The notes: generated by a model from the sequence alone, not told the origin. A stretch of 36,673 nt of DNA from Bradyrhizobium nitroreducens (GCF_002776695.1 NZ_LFJC01000003.1:3086505-3123177); one strand, 5' to 3'; shown: positions 1-8,144, counted from the first letter of the stretch. Made by a program: numbers and translations.

Positions 1-27
1 GCTCTTTCCCCAGAAGCGCCTCCGCGC

Positions 28-288
28 TCACCGGACGTACCAATAGCCCCACCAGCGGTGGGCGACCGGGCGCGCCTGCGCCTTCATGGCCGCGACTTCC
101 TCGACGGAGCGAGGCTGTGGGCCGTAGATCGCGGGCGGATAAACGTCGTCCCACAGCACGACCCCGGTTTGGACATAGGCTGCCCGGTGATGCGCAAGCG
201 CGAGCTCGGCGGCCGGCGCGACGGAAGCTGTCAAGGCGACGGCGAAAGCGGCAAGGGCAATGGATGGAATAATAGCACGGAAGTTCAT
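28..288 (-). CDS. Small secreted protein of unknown function
   Basis: An 86-residue protein starting at an ATG with an AGGGA ribosome-binding sequence about 10 bases upstream. The open frame continues further upstream, but that part is Cys/Pro/Arg-rich and reads like non-coding sequence, so I start here. Residues 1-27 form a signal peptide (a hydrophobic run ending in APAAE-like residues), so the mature protein is about 60 residues and periplasmic or extracellular. The mature part holds a PPAIYGPQPRSVEEVAAMKA segment and ends in a Trp/Tyr-rich tail (HRWWGYWYVR). I do not recognise a domain. Small exported proteins of this kind are common and mostly uncharacterised in Bradyrhizobium. It stands alone in the leftward direction with no partner visible. 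Confidence 0.6.
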   Translation of the reverse strand: MNFRAIIPSIALAAFAVALTASVAPAAELALAHHRAAYVQTGVVLWDDVYPPAIYGPQPRSVEEVAAMKAQARPVAHRWWGYWYVR

Positions 289-638
289 TGGATTGAATCC
301 CTGGTCAAATGAGATGCGAAATAATGCGACGGGTCCCGGATGGTTGCAAGGGCATGGGCTGGTCGGTCGGCCGAAATTTCCTGTTCGAGGGCAGGCGCGG
401 CAGGTCCGCTCAAGGGCAACAGCCATGGAGGAGAGGGTCCGCGAGGATGTCTCTTTCTACAATGAGTGTCTATGGCAGAGTGATCCTACCCGTCGTGATT
501 CATGCACGCGAGATTTGCGCTCCCTGCACACAGGACATCAGGCATGAACAATCTTTCGGCGTCCCGGAGTCGGCCAGAACCATGATGTCGACACACTGCT
601 CGCTCTTGATGAGTCCCGGACCATCCAGGACGGCTCTC
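289..638. other. Intergenic stretch, no gene recognised
   Basis: About 350 bases between the leftward secreted-protein gene and a possible small rightward gene. Open frames cross it on both strands, but none has a good start with a ribosome-binding sequence or a protein-like composition. It presumably holds the promoter of the leftward gene. No hairpin or repeat stood out. Confidence 0.4.
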
Positions 639-812
639 ATGACTTCTGCCTTCGTCTCCGCTTTCATCTTTGGCTCGGGCATCATCTTGGGATACGCGCT
701 GCGTGCTTGGCGCGTCACGCGAAGTCCTGCAAACTCATCCCGTGGCATCTTGCATCGAGCGGCCGGGGCGACTCCTGCCTCGACCTTCGGCCACGCCCGG
801 CGAGCCTTCTAG
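639..812 (+). CDS. Possible 57-residue single-helix membrane protein
   Basis: A short frame with ATG at 639, preceded by AGGA eight bases upstream. Residues 3-22 (AFVSAFIFGSGIILGYALRA) are a clean hydrophobic helix with small-residue GxG spacing, followed by a basic juxtamembrane stretch (RAWRVTR), as expected for a bitopic inner-membrane protein with a cytoplasmic tail. The C-terminal half is Ala/Arg/Ser-rich and featureless. The same frame is open from 309, but the residues before 639 do not look like protein. Support is only the ribosome-binding site and the helix; it may be spurious. Confidence 0.35.
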   Translation: MTSAFVSAFIFGSGIILGYALRAWRVTRSPANSSRGILHRAAGATPASTFGHARRAF

Positions 813-866
813 CGGCGGCGTCCTGGCGGCACCGGGGATCTCACCATAAGAATGGGGCATGACGAG

Positions 867-1145
867 ATGAGCGAACCCAGGAAGGACGCGCCGCGGCGCT
901 ACATCGTCGATGGCGCCGGACAACGCGTGCTTGTCGGGCTGACGATCTCGGAGACGATCGAGTTCGAAGCCCTCGACAATCCGGGGGCCCGCCTTGGCGT
1001 CGATTTGCTCGTCGAGCCGCCTCATGTCCGTCAGGACAGGCATGGGGAGCGTTGGCTGGAGCTCTACGTCAAGCACGAACGGGCCTGGCACGATTGGATG
1101 GCCGAAACGCGCGCGCGGCTGGAGAAGCCGTGCTTGCTCAATTGA
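867..1145 (+). CDS. Small protein of unknown function
   Basis: A 92-residue soluble protein with no signal peptide or membrane segment. I prefer the ATG at 867, which gives an MSEPRKDAPRRY start with GGGG nine bases upstream, over the ATG at 852, which has a poor upstream sequence. The sequence is balanced and protein-like: a beta-rich N-terminal half (RRYIVDGAGQRVLVGLTISE, then IEFEALD) and a helical, charged C-terminal half ending ARLEKPCLLN. I do not recognise the family, but composition and codon use support a real gene. It faces the phosphatase gene at 1199-1936 tail to tail (53 bases apart), so they are transcribed separately. Confidence 0.6.
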   Translation: MSEPRKDAPRRYIVDGAGQRVLVGLTISETIEFEALDNPGARLGVDLLVEPPHVRQDRHGERWLELYVKHERAWHDWMAETRARLEKPCLLN

Positions 1146-1198
1146 GCGCAGCGCTTCACCTGTCGTAGACAAGCCGTGGCGGCCAGGTCGATCCCACC

Positions 1199-1936
1199 TC
1201 ACACCGCGAGCATGCGGCTGCCCTGGATGCTCATCAGGGTGAGATTGCCGGTCGCATAGGCGCCGGTGTCGATGTTGACGCGGTTCGTCAGGAATTCGGC
1301 ATTGCGGACCGGCGTATGGCCGTGCACGATATATTTGCCGAACTGCTCCTCGCTCTGCAGGAATTCTTCGCGAATCCAGAGCAGGTCGCGCTCCGTCTGC
1401 TCGGCCAGGGGAACGCCCGGGCGAACGCCGGCGTGAACGAAGAAGAAGTCGCCGCAACTGAAGCTCAGCCGCAGATTGTCCAGAAATTCCAGATGCTCGG
1501 TGGGCATTGCTCGAATCAGATCGCGCAAGATGGATGCCGGCTCGTTGCGCTTCAGGTCCGGCGGTGCGAGCCCGTAGGACATCAGGGTCTGGGTCCCGCC
1601 GACGGCGATCCAATCCTCGAACAATGAAGGGTCTTCGAACACCCTCACAAGAAATGCCTCGTGGTTTCCCTTGAGGAAGACCGCATTTCCCCGGCGACTC
1701 CGCTCGACCAGTACATCGAGGGTGGAGCGCGTGTCGGGGCCGCGATCGATGTAATCGCCCATGAAGACCTCGATCGCATAGCGCGGCCGGCTGCGGGCGA
1801 CGTCGGCGTCGATCACCCGCAACATGGGTTGGAGCAGATGCGCGCATCCGTGAATATCCGAGATCGCATAGATGCGAACTCCTTCCGGCAATTGCGGTTT
1901 GGGAACGGCTGGCCGTGGTCGCGCGAGAGATATCAT
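1199..1936 (-). CDS. PPP-family metallophosphoesterase (serine/threonine phosphatase or Ap4A hydrolase type)
   Basis: A 245-residue cytoplasmic protein with the full PPP phosphatase signature in order: SDIHG (D-x-H) near residue 22, GDYIDRG (G-D-x-x-D-R-G) near 60, KGNHE near 88, FVHAG in the middle and VHGHTP near the C terminus. These residues bind two metal ions and activate water to cleave a phosphomonoester or dinucleoside polyphosphate. Bacterial members act either as protein Ser/Thr phosphatases (PrpA/PrpB) or as symmetric Ap4A hydrolases (ApaH), and the sequence alone does not decide. The start at 1936 gives the usual family length. The open frame continues to 2464, but the extra part lacks any family feature. 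The ribosome-binding site is weak, so another start within about 60 bases is possible. Function in the neighbouring polysaccharide locus is not implied. Confidence 0.85.
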   Translation of the reverse strand: MISLARPRPAVPKPQLPEGVRIYAISDIHGCAHLLQPMLRVIDADVARSRPRYAIEVFMGDYIDRGPDTRSTLDVLVERSRRGNAVFLKGNHEAFLVRVFEDPSLFEDWIAVGGTQTLMSYGLAPPDLKRNEPASILRDLIRAMPTEHLEFLDNLRLSFSCGDFFFVHAGVRPGVPLAEQTERDLLWIREEFLQSEEQFGKYIVHGHTPVRNAEFLTNRVNIDTGAYATGNLTLMSIQGSRMLAV

Positions 1937-2546
1937 GGCGCTCAATCGATCGGGTGGTCGAGAAATTTCCCCAAGTCGCCGGCACCGGAGAGCTTCCATC
2001 CAACACGAACCACGTGAGTTCGTTGAGGTAGCGTCCCTGTTCTCCGGCCCGATCACGCCGAAAGAAGGGCGCGGAATTTTTTGCCCACCTGGTTCTGCGG
2101 TGGGCGCGAACGATCGGTCCGCAACAATTGCATTGCTGCGTGCGAGAGCGCGGCAAAGTTGCATGCCTGGACCGGATTTCAAGGCGCACGCCCAGATAGA
2201 AATCCATCGGAATTCTCGCAAATGACTCGTCGCGCTCGACGGAGGAATTGCATCGCCTGAAAGATGAGCGAAATGCGCTCGCACGACGATCAGACTCTGC
2301 GCCGAACGTGGAACTTGATTCAAAATAGGGCAACGCGTTCGCTCGTATGTCATCACTGTGACGACATTTTCATCGCGCCGAATTTCGCTGAGCATTTCAA
2401 CGTGGCGCATGATCCGTGCGCCGCAAAAGTTTTGCGTGCGGTGCCACAATGTCGCTGCGATCACGCAACACTTTCCGCGCGGGGAAGTGACGAGTCTTCA
2501 GCATCACGATGAGCGTCAGGCACTCTCTCGATAGGCAGAGGTTCGA
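1937..2546. promoter_or_regulatory. 610-bp divergent regulatory region with a 15-bp palindrome
   Basis: Gene-free stretch between the leftward phosphatase and the rightward initiating sugar-phosphate transferase, lower in GC than the flanking genes. At 2422-2436 it holds CGCAAAAGTTTTGCG, a perfect 7-bp inverted repeat around one central base, about 110 bases upstream of the transferase start. Similar TTTGYG/CRCAAA elements occur upstream of the kinase and glycosyltransferase genes of this locus, so an operator for a shared regulator is plausible (inference). The transferase has a GCAGAGG ribosome-binding site at 2535-2541. No convincing -35/-10 pair was chosen. Confidence 0.45.
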
Positions 2547-3977
2547 ATGGCTGTTGCAACTTTTGGTTCTGAAAACGCTCACACGCTGTCGTCGACACGC
2601 GGTAACGCTCTTCAGAGGCCATTCCAGATCGTCGTCATGGCTGCTGACTTTCTGCTGATCCTGTTGAGCTATGCTGCCGGGGCTTCGCTGTACGGAGCGG
2701 CCGTCGCTTCGCCCGCCGACAGTGCTTCGGTGGGAGCCGGGTTGTTCGTCGGCGTGGTGTTCGTCGCGGTCGCCTATTTCCGGGACGTCTATGCCACGCA
2801 TCGCCTGCTCAACGTCGTCTGGCAGCTTCGAAAGGCGGTGTTGATCTGGCTGACGTCGCTGACGATCCTGGCCGTTGCGGCCTTTCTGCTGAAATCGACG
2901 GACAATCTGTCCCGCGGCACCGTCATTGTCTTCGCCGTGATCGGCGGGGTTGGCTTGATCAGCCTCCGCTTCGTCTGGCAGGCGGTGTTCGGCACCAGCT
3001 TTGCGCGAAGCCGGCTGGTCGATCGCAAGGTGATCCTGCTCAGCCTCAAGCCGCTCGACTTCACCTCGAGCCGCTTCAAGGACCTCAGGAGGAACGGCTT
3101 CGATGTCATGCGCCATTTCGTGCTCGGCGCCGAGCGGGATGACGGCCACTGGGAACGGCAGATTCGCGATGTAATCCGTCAGTCGCGCTCGGCCGACGTC
3201 GACGAATATCTGCTTGCGATCGACTGGAACGAGTTGCCCATGCTCCGCAAGCTGAGCCCATATTTGCGCGCCGTCCCGCAGCCCATACGCCTGTTGCCGG
3301 ACGATTCGGTCGCTGATCTGGTGACCCGTCCGTTTCTGCCGGTCAGTGGAACCGTCGCGGTCGAAATCCAGCGGCCGCCTCTCACCATTCTCGAGCGGTT
3401 GCAGAAGCGCTGTCTCGACGTTGGCGTGGCCATGTTCGCGCTCGTGATGCTGACGCCGCTGCTGCTGACGGTCGCTTTGCTGATCAAGCTGGATTCCCCG
3501 GGAGCCGTCATATTCCGCCAGTCGCGGCGTGGCTTCAACGGCCGGCCGTTCGAGATCTGGAAGTTCCGCAGCATGACCGTCTGCGAGAACGGCGAAACGA
3601 TTGCCCAGGCGACCAAGAGGGATGCCCGGGTCACCAAGATCGGGCGTTTCCTGCGCATGACCAGCATCGACGAGCTGCCGCAGCTCTGGAACGTGCTGCG
3701 TGGAGACATGTCACTGGTCGGCCCACGTCCCCATGCGCTGGCCCATGACAACTACTATGACGAGCTCATCAGCAAATACGTCTACCGGCATCACATGAAG
3801 CCGGGCCTGACCGGCTGGGCCCAGGTGAACGGGTTCAGGGGGGAAACGCCGACGATCGATCTGATGGAGAAGCGGGTCGAATACGACGTCTGGTACGTCA
3901 GCAATTGGAGCATCTGGCTCGACCTGAAGATCATGGCCCGCACGGCGTCCGCCGTGATGTTTCAGGAAGCCTATTAG
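2547..3977 (+). CDS. Undecaprenyl-phosphate sugar-1-phosphate transferase (initiating enzyme of the polysaccharide)
   Basis: A 476-residue inner-membrane protein of the polyprenyl-phosphate hexose-1-phosphate transferase family (WbaP/WcaJ/PssY/ExoY relatives). The N-terminal ~120 residues hold four or five hydrophobic helices. A soluble middle domain follows, then the C-terminal catalytic part from about residue 285: KRCLDVGVAMFALVML membrane hairpin, FRQSRRGFNGRPFEIWKFRSM, the catalytic Asp-Glu pair in SIDELPQLWNV, GDMSLVGPRPH, and KPGLTGWAQVNG. These are the standard motifs for moving hexose-1-phosphate from UDP-hexose to undecaprenyl phosphate, the first step of lipid-linked repeat-unit assembly. 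The full-length form, rather than the short ExoY form, is typical of glucose- or galactose-initiating enzymes; the sugar cannot be read here. Length is normal and an AGAGG ribosome-binding site supports the ATG. It is transcribed alone, convergent with the next gene. Confidence 0.93.
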   Translation: MAVATFGSENAHTLSSTRGNALQRPFQIVVMAADFLLILLSYAAGASLYGAAVASPADSASVGAGLFVGVVFVAVAYFRDVYATHRLLNVVWQLRKAVLIWLTSLTILAVAAFLLKSTDNLSRGTVIVFAVIGGVGLISLRFVWQAVFGTSFARSRLVDRKVILLSLKPLDFTSSRFKDLRRNGFDVMRHFVLGAERDDGHWERQIRDVIRQSRSADVDEYLLAIDWNELPMLRKLSPYLRAVPQPIRLLPDDSVADLVTRPFLPVSGTVAVEIQRPPLTILERLQKRCLDVGVAMFALVMLTPLLLTVALLIKLDSPGAVIFRQSRRGFNGRPFEIWKFRSMTVCENGETIAQATKRDARVTKIGRFLRMTSIDELPQLWNVLRGDMSLVGPRPHALAHDNYYDELISKYVYRHHMKPGLTGWAQVNGFRGETPTIDLMEKRVEYDVWYVSNWSIWLDLKIMARTASAVMFQEAY

Positions 3978-4019
3978 CCGCTCAATTTCCCGACGATATG
4001 GAACCGCGGTTCCGATCGA

Positions 4020-4307
4020 TCAGGTTCCGTCTCGCGACGATCTGCCGAAGAGCCGCATGACTGCATCGCGCAAGGCGAGCAGCGGCGGCACCAGCACGAA
4101 GAATGCCCCCATCGCAATGGAGACGATGACCTGGCGAACCGAAAACGGTTCGTCCTGGTCGATGTCACGCCGGCTGGGGTCGATGGGCGCGGGCGAAAGG
4201 GTCGTCGCCATTGACTGCCGACGGGGCTTGCGTGGAGGCACGACGACCAACACGAACAGGATGTTGAGCAGAACCCAAATAGTCAAAATCGTCAGGACGA
4301 TCAGCAT
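4020..4307 (-). CDS. Small two-helix membrane protein of unknown function
   Basis: A 95-residue protein with an N-terminal hydrophobic helix (residues 2-23, from LIVLTILTIW to VLVVVPP), a basic then acidic hydrophilic linker (PPRKPRRQS ... DIDQDEPFS), and a second helix (about 60-79, VIVSIAMGAFFVLVPPLLAL) followed by a basic tail. This predicts both helices in the inner membrane with a short connecting loop. I do not recognise the family. It sits 42 bases downstream of, and convergent with, the initiating transferase, and the autokinase that lies beyond it also reads leftward; the position suggests but does not prove a role in polysaccharide assembly. No strong ribosome-binding sequence precedes the ATG. 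It is separated from the kinase gene by a terminator, so it needs its own promoter within 4308-4620. Confidence 0.65.
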   Translation of the reverse strand: MLIVLTILTIWVLLNILFVLVVVPPRKPRRQSMATTLSPAPIDPSRRDIDQDEPFSVRQVIVSIAMGAFFVLVPPLLALRDAVMRLFGRSSRDGT

Positions 4308-4632
4308 TCCGAGCCCGCCGGAAAAGAACTACAAATATCAGCCGAGCTTAGCTTCAGGGAACCCAGAAGGAAAGATGCCCAAAGTTTCGGCATTTCGAGG
4401 CGGCGAGGACCGGATTGTCTCGTCTTGTCGATGATGATCGCCAATTGGCACACTGTCCTAGCCATCAACGTCTTCGTCAATCCTTGCTTTTGGCTAGAGC
4501 AATAACTGCAAGTTGTGGATTCCGGACGAATACGGAGGCCTGAGCAGTCCGGGGGCCCGGTGCGATCTTTGGCCTCGTGCGCGAAGGCGCACGCGATCTT
4601 GTTCAGGCGACAGTTCCGCACAGCACGAACAA
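4308..4632. other. Intergenic stretch, presumed promoter of the small membrane protein
   Basis: About 325 bases between the small membrane-protein gene and the terminator of the autokinase gene. Open frames crossing it (for example leftward 4301-4621) are Cys/Ser-rich and start without a ribosome-binding site, so I do not call them. It is moderately AT-rich around 4440-4520. No repeat or palindrome was noticed. Confidence 0.4.
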
Positions 4633-4660
4633 AGGCCCGCTGCCAGATGGCAGCGGGCCT
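4633..4660 (-). terminator. Rho-independent terminator of the autokinase operon
   Basis: A perfect 12-bp stem (AGGCCCGCTGCC) with a four-base AGAT loop, 46 bases beyond the stop of the leftward autokinase gene. On the leftward strand it is followed by TTTGTTCG, a short interrupted T-tract. Orientation and position fit termination of the 7537-4707 unit. Confidence 0.8.
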
Positions 4661-4706
4661 GAAGTCGTTTCAGTTCGGTTGGGGCGGCGGCGCGCCTCCG
4701 CCCAAA

Positions 4707-6938
4707 CTAGGCGTGCTCGACGTAGTAGCTGTTGTGGTGCTTGCCCTTGTACGCCTCGATGCGCTTGAGCATCTTCGGGTTGGCGCGGTTGAGCACGGCG
4801 CCGAGCAGCTTCTTCTGCAGGACTTCCGATCCGGAAACCGACTCCTGAAGTGCGCTTCGTGTCGTCTGTCCCCACTCGATCACATAGACCATGGCATCGA
4901 TCAGGAAGCTGACGGCCTTTGAGTCCGCCACCGGCATCACCGGGGCAAGATCGATCACGATGTACTCATAATGCTCTTTCAGCACCTTGAGCAACTCCGC
5001 CATCGCCTTTGATCCAATGACGTCGGCCGAATTGACCATGCGGGAGGCCACGACGGACGGCAGGAAATCGAGGCCCGTCTCCTTGCTTCGCTGCACATGG
5101 TAGCCGAGGTTGGCCGGATCGCTGAGCGCCTCGACCAGTCCGGTCGTGGCGTTCGGTGCGAGCTCTCGCGTGAGCGAACGCGTGTGCAGATCGCCGTCGA
5201 TCAGGACCGTGCGATGTCCGGTGAGGGCGATCAGCTGCGCGAAGTTGGCCGCTACCGTCGTCTTTCCCTCCTTGGGGAGAGACGACACGATGCCAATCAC
5301 CTTGATCTCGCGGGTCAGGCGCGCAACGTCGATCGATACCTTGATGTTCCGCAACGTCTCGGCAAACCGCGAGAACGGATGGTCGACGACGTAGCGGGAC
5401 AGATCGGGTGGACCGGTCTTCGCGGAGGTCGAAAGCAACGCGCCGGTTTTCGTCGGGGGACGAATGTCGGGCAGGACTCCGAGACACTTCACGCCGAGCT
5501 CATCCTCGACCTCGCCGGGGGTTCGCAGGACGTCGCTGAGCAGCTCACGCCCGAATGCGACGCCAAAGCCGAGGCAGAGGCCGCCCACCAGGCCCCCCAC
5601 CAGCGCCAGCACCGTGCGCGGCGAACTCTTGCGATCCGGCTTGGTGGCGGTGCTGATCAGGCGCGACTCGCTGAGCGGAAAGCTCTGGTTCTGCGTCGCG
5701 CTCTGCAGCTTCTCGAGGAAGTTGTTGTAGAGGTTGCGATAGGTGTCGGCGGCGCTTTCGAGGTCGCGCAATTTGACCTCGGCCTGGCCGGTGTGGCCGG
5801 CCTGAGCGACGAGATCCTTGACGCTCTTGTCCAGAGAAGCCTCCCGGCTCTTCGCGATCTCGTAGTCGCTGCGATAGGCGTCTCCGATCCGATGCAGTTC
5901 GTCGGCCATGTTCTTGCGCAGCTCATCCATCTTGTTGGCCAGATTGACCGCAGCCAGATGTTGCTTGCCATAGCGCCTCGACCAGTCGGCATATTGGGCC
6001 TGGAGGTCGAGATATTGGGCCCGGAGGCGGGTGATGACCGAGTTGTTGAGTGCGTCGGTCACCGTCGATTGCGCGACATCCTGGTCCGAAATGGTGTTGA
6101 TGCGGTCGAGCCGGGCCTTGGCTTCGGCCGTCGCCGCCCGCGCTTGAACCAGCTGCGTGTTCAGGTCCGACAATTGCTGTTCGGACATCAGGCCGCGGCT
6201 GGTCCCGACGATGTTGTGTTCGGCCTTGAACGTCTGCACCGCGCGGTCGCTGGCCGAGGCCTGCTCGCTCAGCTCGATGCTGCGCTGCTGAAGCCACTCG
6301 GTGGCCCGCTTGGTGGACTCATATTTGGCTTCCAGGGCGCCGACGAGATAGGCCTTGGCAATGGCGTTGGCGATCTTGGCGGCCTTGTCGGGGGTCCGTG
6401 CGCGATAGTTCAGCGACAGGACGTAGGTCGTCAGGACGCGTTCCGTTCTCAGGTTCTTCTGAACCTGCTCGACCACCGCATGTTCGAGCTGATCCTGCGA
6501 TGCCGGTTCGCCGGAGCTGAACAGCGACGTCACCTTGCCGAGAATGACGGAGAGAAGGCCCGGCTTGGAGCCGTTGAACTCGGGATCTTCAGTCAATTTC
6601 AGGCGACGGACGACCGAGAGAATCAGGTCATCCGAATTGATGACCTCGACCTGGCTGTCGACATAGCCGGTGTCGATGAGGGCGCTATTGGCGTTGCTGT
6701 CCTTGTCCAGCACCTGGGCTTGGCGCGTATCCATCATGATGCGGGCATTGGCCGTGTACATGGGTTGCGCCGTGACCAGATAGACGAGCACCAGGGCCAG
6801 CGCGGCGCCGGTGCACGCCGCGACGACCGGCCATTGCCGGCGCAGGACGTCGGCCACTCGCTCGAAGCTGAGGACGGCTCCGCCGAACTCGATCCCGAAT
6901 CTGTGGCCCGACTGGAAATGTTCTCTGGGCTGATACAT
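4707..6938 (-). CDS. Polysaccharide co-polymerase / tyrosine autokinase (Wzc/BceF/ExoP family)
   Basis: A 743-residue inner-membrane protein that combines a chain-length-determinant (Wzz) region with a cytoplasmic bacterial tyrosine kinase. First helix about residues 37-56; a periplasmic region with long coiled coils (about 205-400); the PNKR/GNVR-like segment ending in SRLISTATKPDRKSSPR before the second helix (about 442-463). The kinase has Walker A at about 552-561 (SSLPKEGKTT), Walker A' VLIDGD (578-583) and Walker B YIVIDLAP (659-666). The C-terminal tail carries only Tyr730, Tyr738 and Tyr739, a short phosphorylation cluster compared with Escherichia coli Wzc. Such proteins cycle between oligomer and monomer by trans-phosphorylation and control polymerisation length and export. 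It is the second gene of a two-gene leftward operon, 32 bases after the secreted protein gene, and ends at a clear terminator. A cognate Wzb-type phosphatase is not visible nearby. Confidence 0.93.
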   Translation of the reverse strand: MYQPREHFQSGHRFGIEFGGAVLSFERVADVLRRQWPVVAACTGAALALVLVYLVTAQPMYTANARIMMDTRQAQVLDKDSNANSALIDTGYVDSQVEVINSDDLILSVVRRLKLTEDPEFNGSKPGLLSVILGKVTSLFSSGEPASQDQLEHAVVEQVQKNLRTERVLTTYVLSLNYRARTPDKAAKIANAIAKAYLVGALEAKYESTKRATEWLQQRSIELSEQASASDRAVQTFKAEHNIVGTSRGLMSEQQLSDLNTQLVQARAATAEAKARLDRINTISDQDVAQSTVTDALNNSVITRLRAQYLDLQAQYADWSRRYGKQHLAAVNLANKMDELRKNMADELHRIGDAYRSDYEIAKSREASLDKSVKDLVAQAGHTGQAEVKLRDLESAADTYRNLYNNFLEKLQSATQNQSFPLSESRLISTATKPDRKSSPRTVLALVGGLVGGLCLGFGVAFGRELLSDVLRTPGEVEDELGVKCLGVLPDIRPPTKTGALLSTSAKTGPPDLSRYVVDHPFSRFAETLRNIKVSIDVARLTREIKVIGIVSSLPKEGKTTVAANFAQLIALTGHRTVLIDGDLHTRSLTRELAPNATTGLVEALSDPANLGYHVQRSKETGLDFLPSVVASRMVNSADVIGSKAMAELLKVLKEHYEYIVIDLAPVMPVADSKAVSFLIDAMVYVIEWGQTTRSALQESVSGSEVLQKKLLGAVLNRANPKMLKRIEAYKGKHHNSYYVEHA

Positions 6939-6970
6939 TGTCTAATTCGCTGCCTTTTGATGATCGCAGA

Positions 6971-7537
6971 TCAATTCGGAAGGGGGACGGGCTTGAACGG
7001 ATCGGCCAGCTTGGTCTTCCATTCGCCCTCGAGCAGCGCCCCGCCGCGCGACGGTTGCGCCGGGCCCTTGGCTTGCGATTGAGCCGGGATGCCGGAGGTG
7101 TCGTCACCCGCGGCGGAATAACCTGCCTGCACGTTGAGATCGCCGATTCGCTGCACGAAGTCCCTGATCTTGCGCGCCGCGTCCGGCTTCGTGGACGTGC
7201 ACCGCCCCTCGGCAATCTTCAGCGCGGCGCCGATGGCCGAACGATCGGCTGAAGCCGAGGCCGAGATCAGGCTCTGCACGGACGGCAACACCGAGGGATT
7301 GGTGGCGATATAGGTGGCGAGCCGGAACCTCAGCTTCTCCTTGTCATTGCGCAGCCGCTCCAGGAGCGAGGAGGGCGACTTGACGAACGTGTCGAGCTCG
7401 AGCTGCGAGGCACGATCCGAAAGTTCGACGCATTGAGCGCGGCAGGCATCGATGCTCGACACGATCAAGGCAGAACCTGCCAAGACGATCGGCAGCCATC
7501 GCGCCCTTGCATGACGAATTGTTAGTCCGCGGCCCAT
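6971..7537 (-). CDS. Secreted protein of unknown function, first gene of the autokinase operon
   Basis: A 188-residue protein with a good AGGGA ribosome-binding site five bases before the ATG. Residues 1-34 form a signal peptide (basic start, hydrophobic LPIVLAGSALIVSS, likely cleavage near CRA-QC). The mature part is mainly helical and charged (KSPSSLLERLRNDKEKLRFR, then a Ser/Ala-rich helix), with two cysteines (one near the cleavage site and one in EGRCTSTKPD) that could form a disulfide in the periplasm. The C-terminal third is Gly/Pro-rich. I do not recognise a characterised domain. It precedes the autokinase by 32 bases and shares its upstream regulatory region, so a periplasmic role with the Wzz part of the kinase is the best inference. 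It is not an OPX/Wza exporter: it has no polysaccharide-export domain and is too short. Confidence 0.8.
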   Translation of the reverse strand: MGRGLTIRHARARWLPIVLAGSALIVSSIDACRAQCVELSDRASQLELDTFVKSPSSLLERLRNDKEKLRFRLATYIATNPSVLPSVQSLISASASADRSAIGAALKIAEGRCTSTKPDAARKIRDFVQRIGDLNVQAGYSAAGDDTSGIPAQSQAKGPAQPSRGGALLEGEWKTKLADPFKPVPLPN

Positions 7538-8144
7538 CCGTGTCCCTTTGCTCCCTGTTGCAATCGGAGAACACGCGAAACCTGACAGGTAACTGTGTCA
7601 AATTTTGTGCGACGCAAAAGTTGAGTTCATGTTGTCAGTGATAACGATCGCATCGTCTCTCCCGCTCGGTTGCAAAATGAAGAAATACAATGCCCGGGAG
7701 ATCGGCATCTTGCGCCTAGGAATGTTGCAACCTGAAAACATATGAGGCGTTTGCACGCCCGCGCAGCACAAGCGGTCGTCGCAAAACCGACACAAGTCGC
7801 AAGCGAGCCGTTAGTTCCCTCCGTGAGAAAATTATCAGCGCGACATTTACTGCGGTGAAATCAGTGCTCCGGCGCATCTTGATCTTGATCGCACCAGCGC
7901 CGGATTTCGCGCACACTTTGTACGCAAATGCTCGCAATCATCGCGCGCGAATTGATTTGCGCGCCGACGTGCGGTGTCTCTGGAAAAAAGTGGCGTGAAC
8001 TTGGCGCTCGCATGTCCGAATGAAAAGCGAGCGTTGAAATTATCGTCGATCGTCATGCGTCGAATGCGAGCCCGCGATCGCAGAGATTGAACGCGCGCAA
8101 ATCCTGATACACACTGTTGCGGTGCAATAGCTGGGAATGTTGAT
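7538..8144. promoter_or_regulatory. 607-bp divergent control region between the kinase operon and the acyltransferase/polymerase operon
   Basis: A gene-free, relatively AT-rich region that must hold promoters for both divergent operons. Visible elements are the TGACA-N8-TGTCA inverted repeat at 7583-7600; TTTTGTGCGACGCAAAA at 7603-7619, an imperfect palindrome with TTTTG/CAAAA outer arms; GTTGTCAGTGATAAC at 7631-7645, a palindrome with one mismatched pair; and TTTGTACGCAAA at 7917-7928. Many further TTGC/GCAA steps are scattered through 7660-8100. The first three lie within about 110 bases upstream of the start at 7537, where a regulator of the kinase operon would bind. This is inference from symmetry; no regulator is known from the window. 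Open frames crossing the region are not protein-like. Confidence 0.55.

Noticed and set aside
735..2333. Long leftward open frame of 532 codons
   Set aside because: It overlaps the phosphatase gene in another frame, is Arg/Pro/Ser-rich, and has no recognisable domain; the phosphatase frame carries all family motifs.
4000..4013. GGAACCGCGGTTCC palindrome between convergent genes as a terminator
   Set aside because: Short, with no loop and no T-tract on either side; it may be chance.
5097..7082. Long rightward open frame of 661 codons
   Set aside because: Antisense shadow of the autokinase gene in high-GC sequence; composition is Gly/Arg/Val-rich without motifs.
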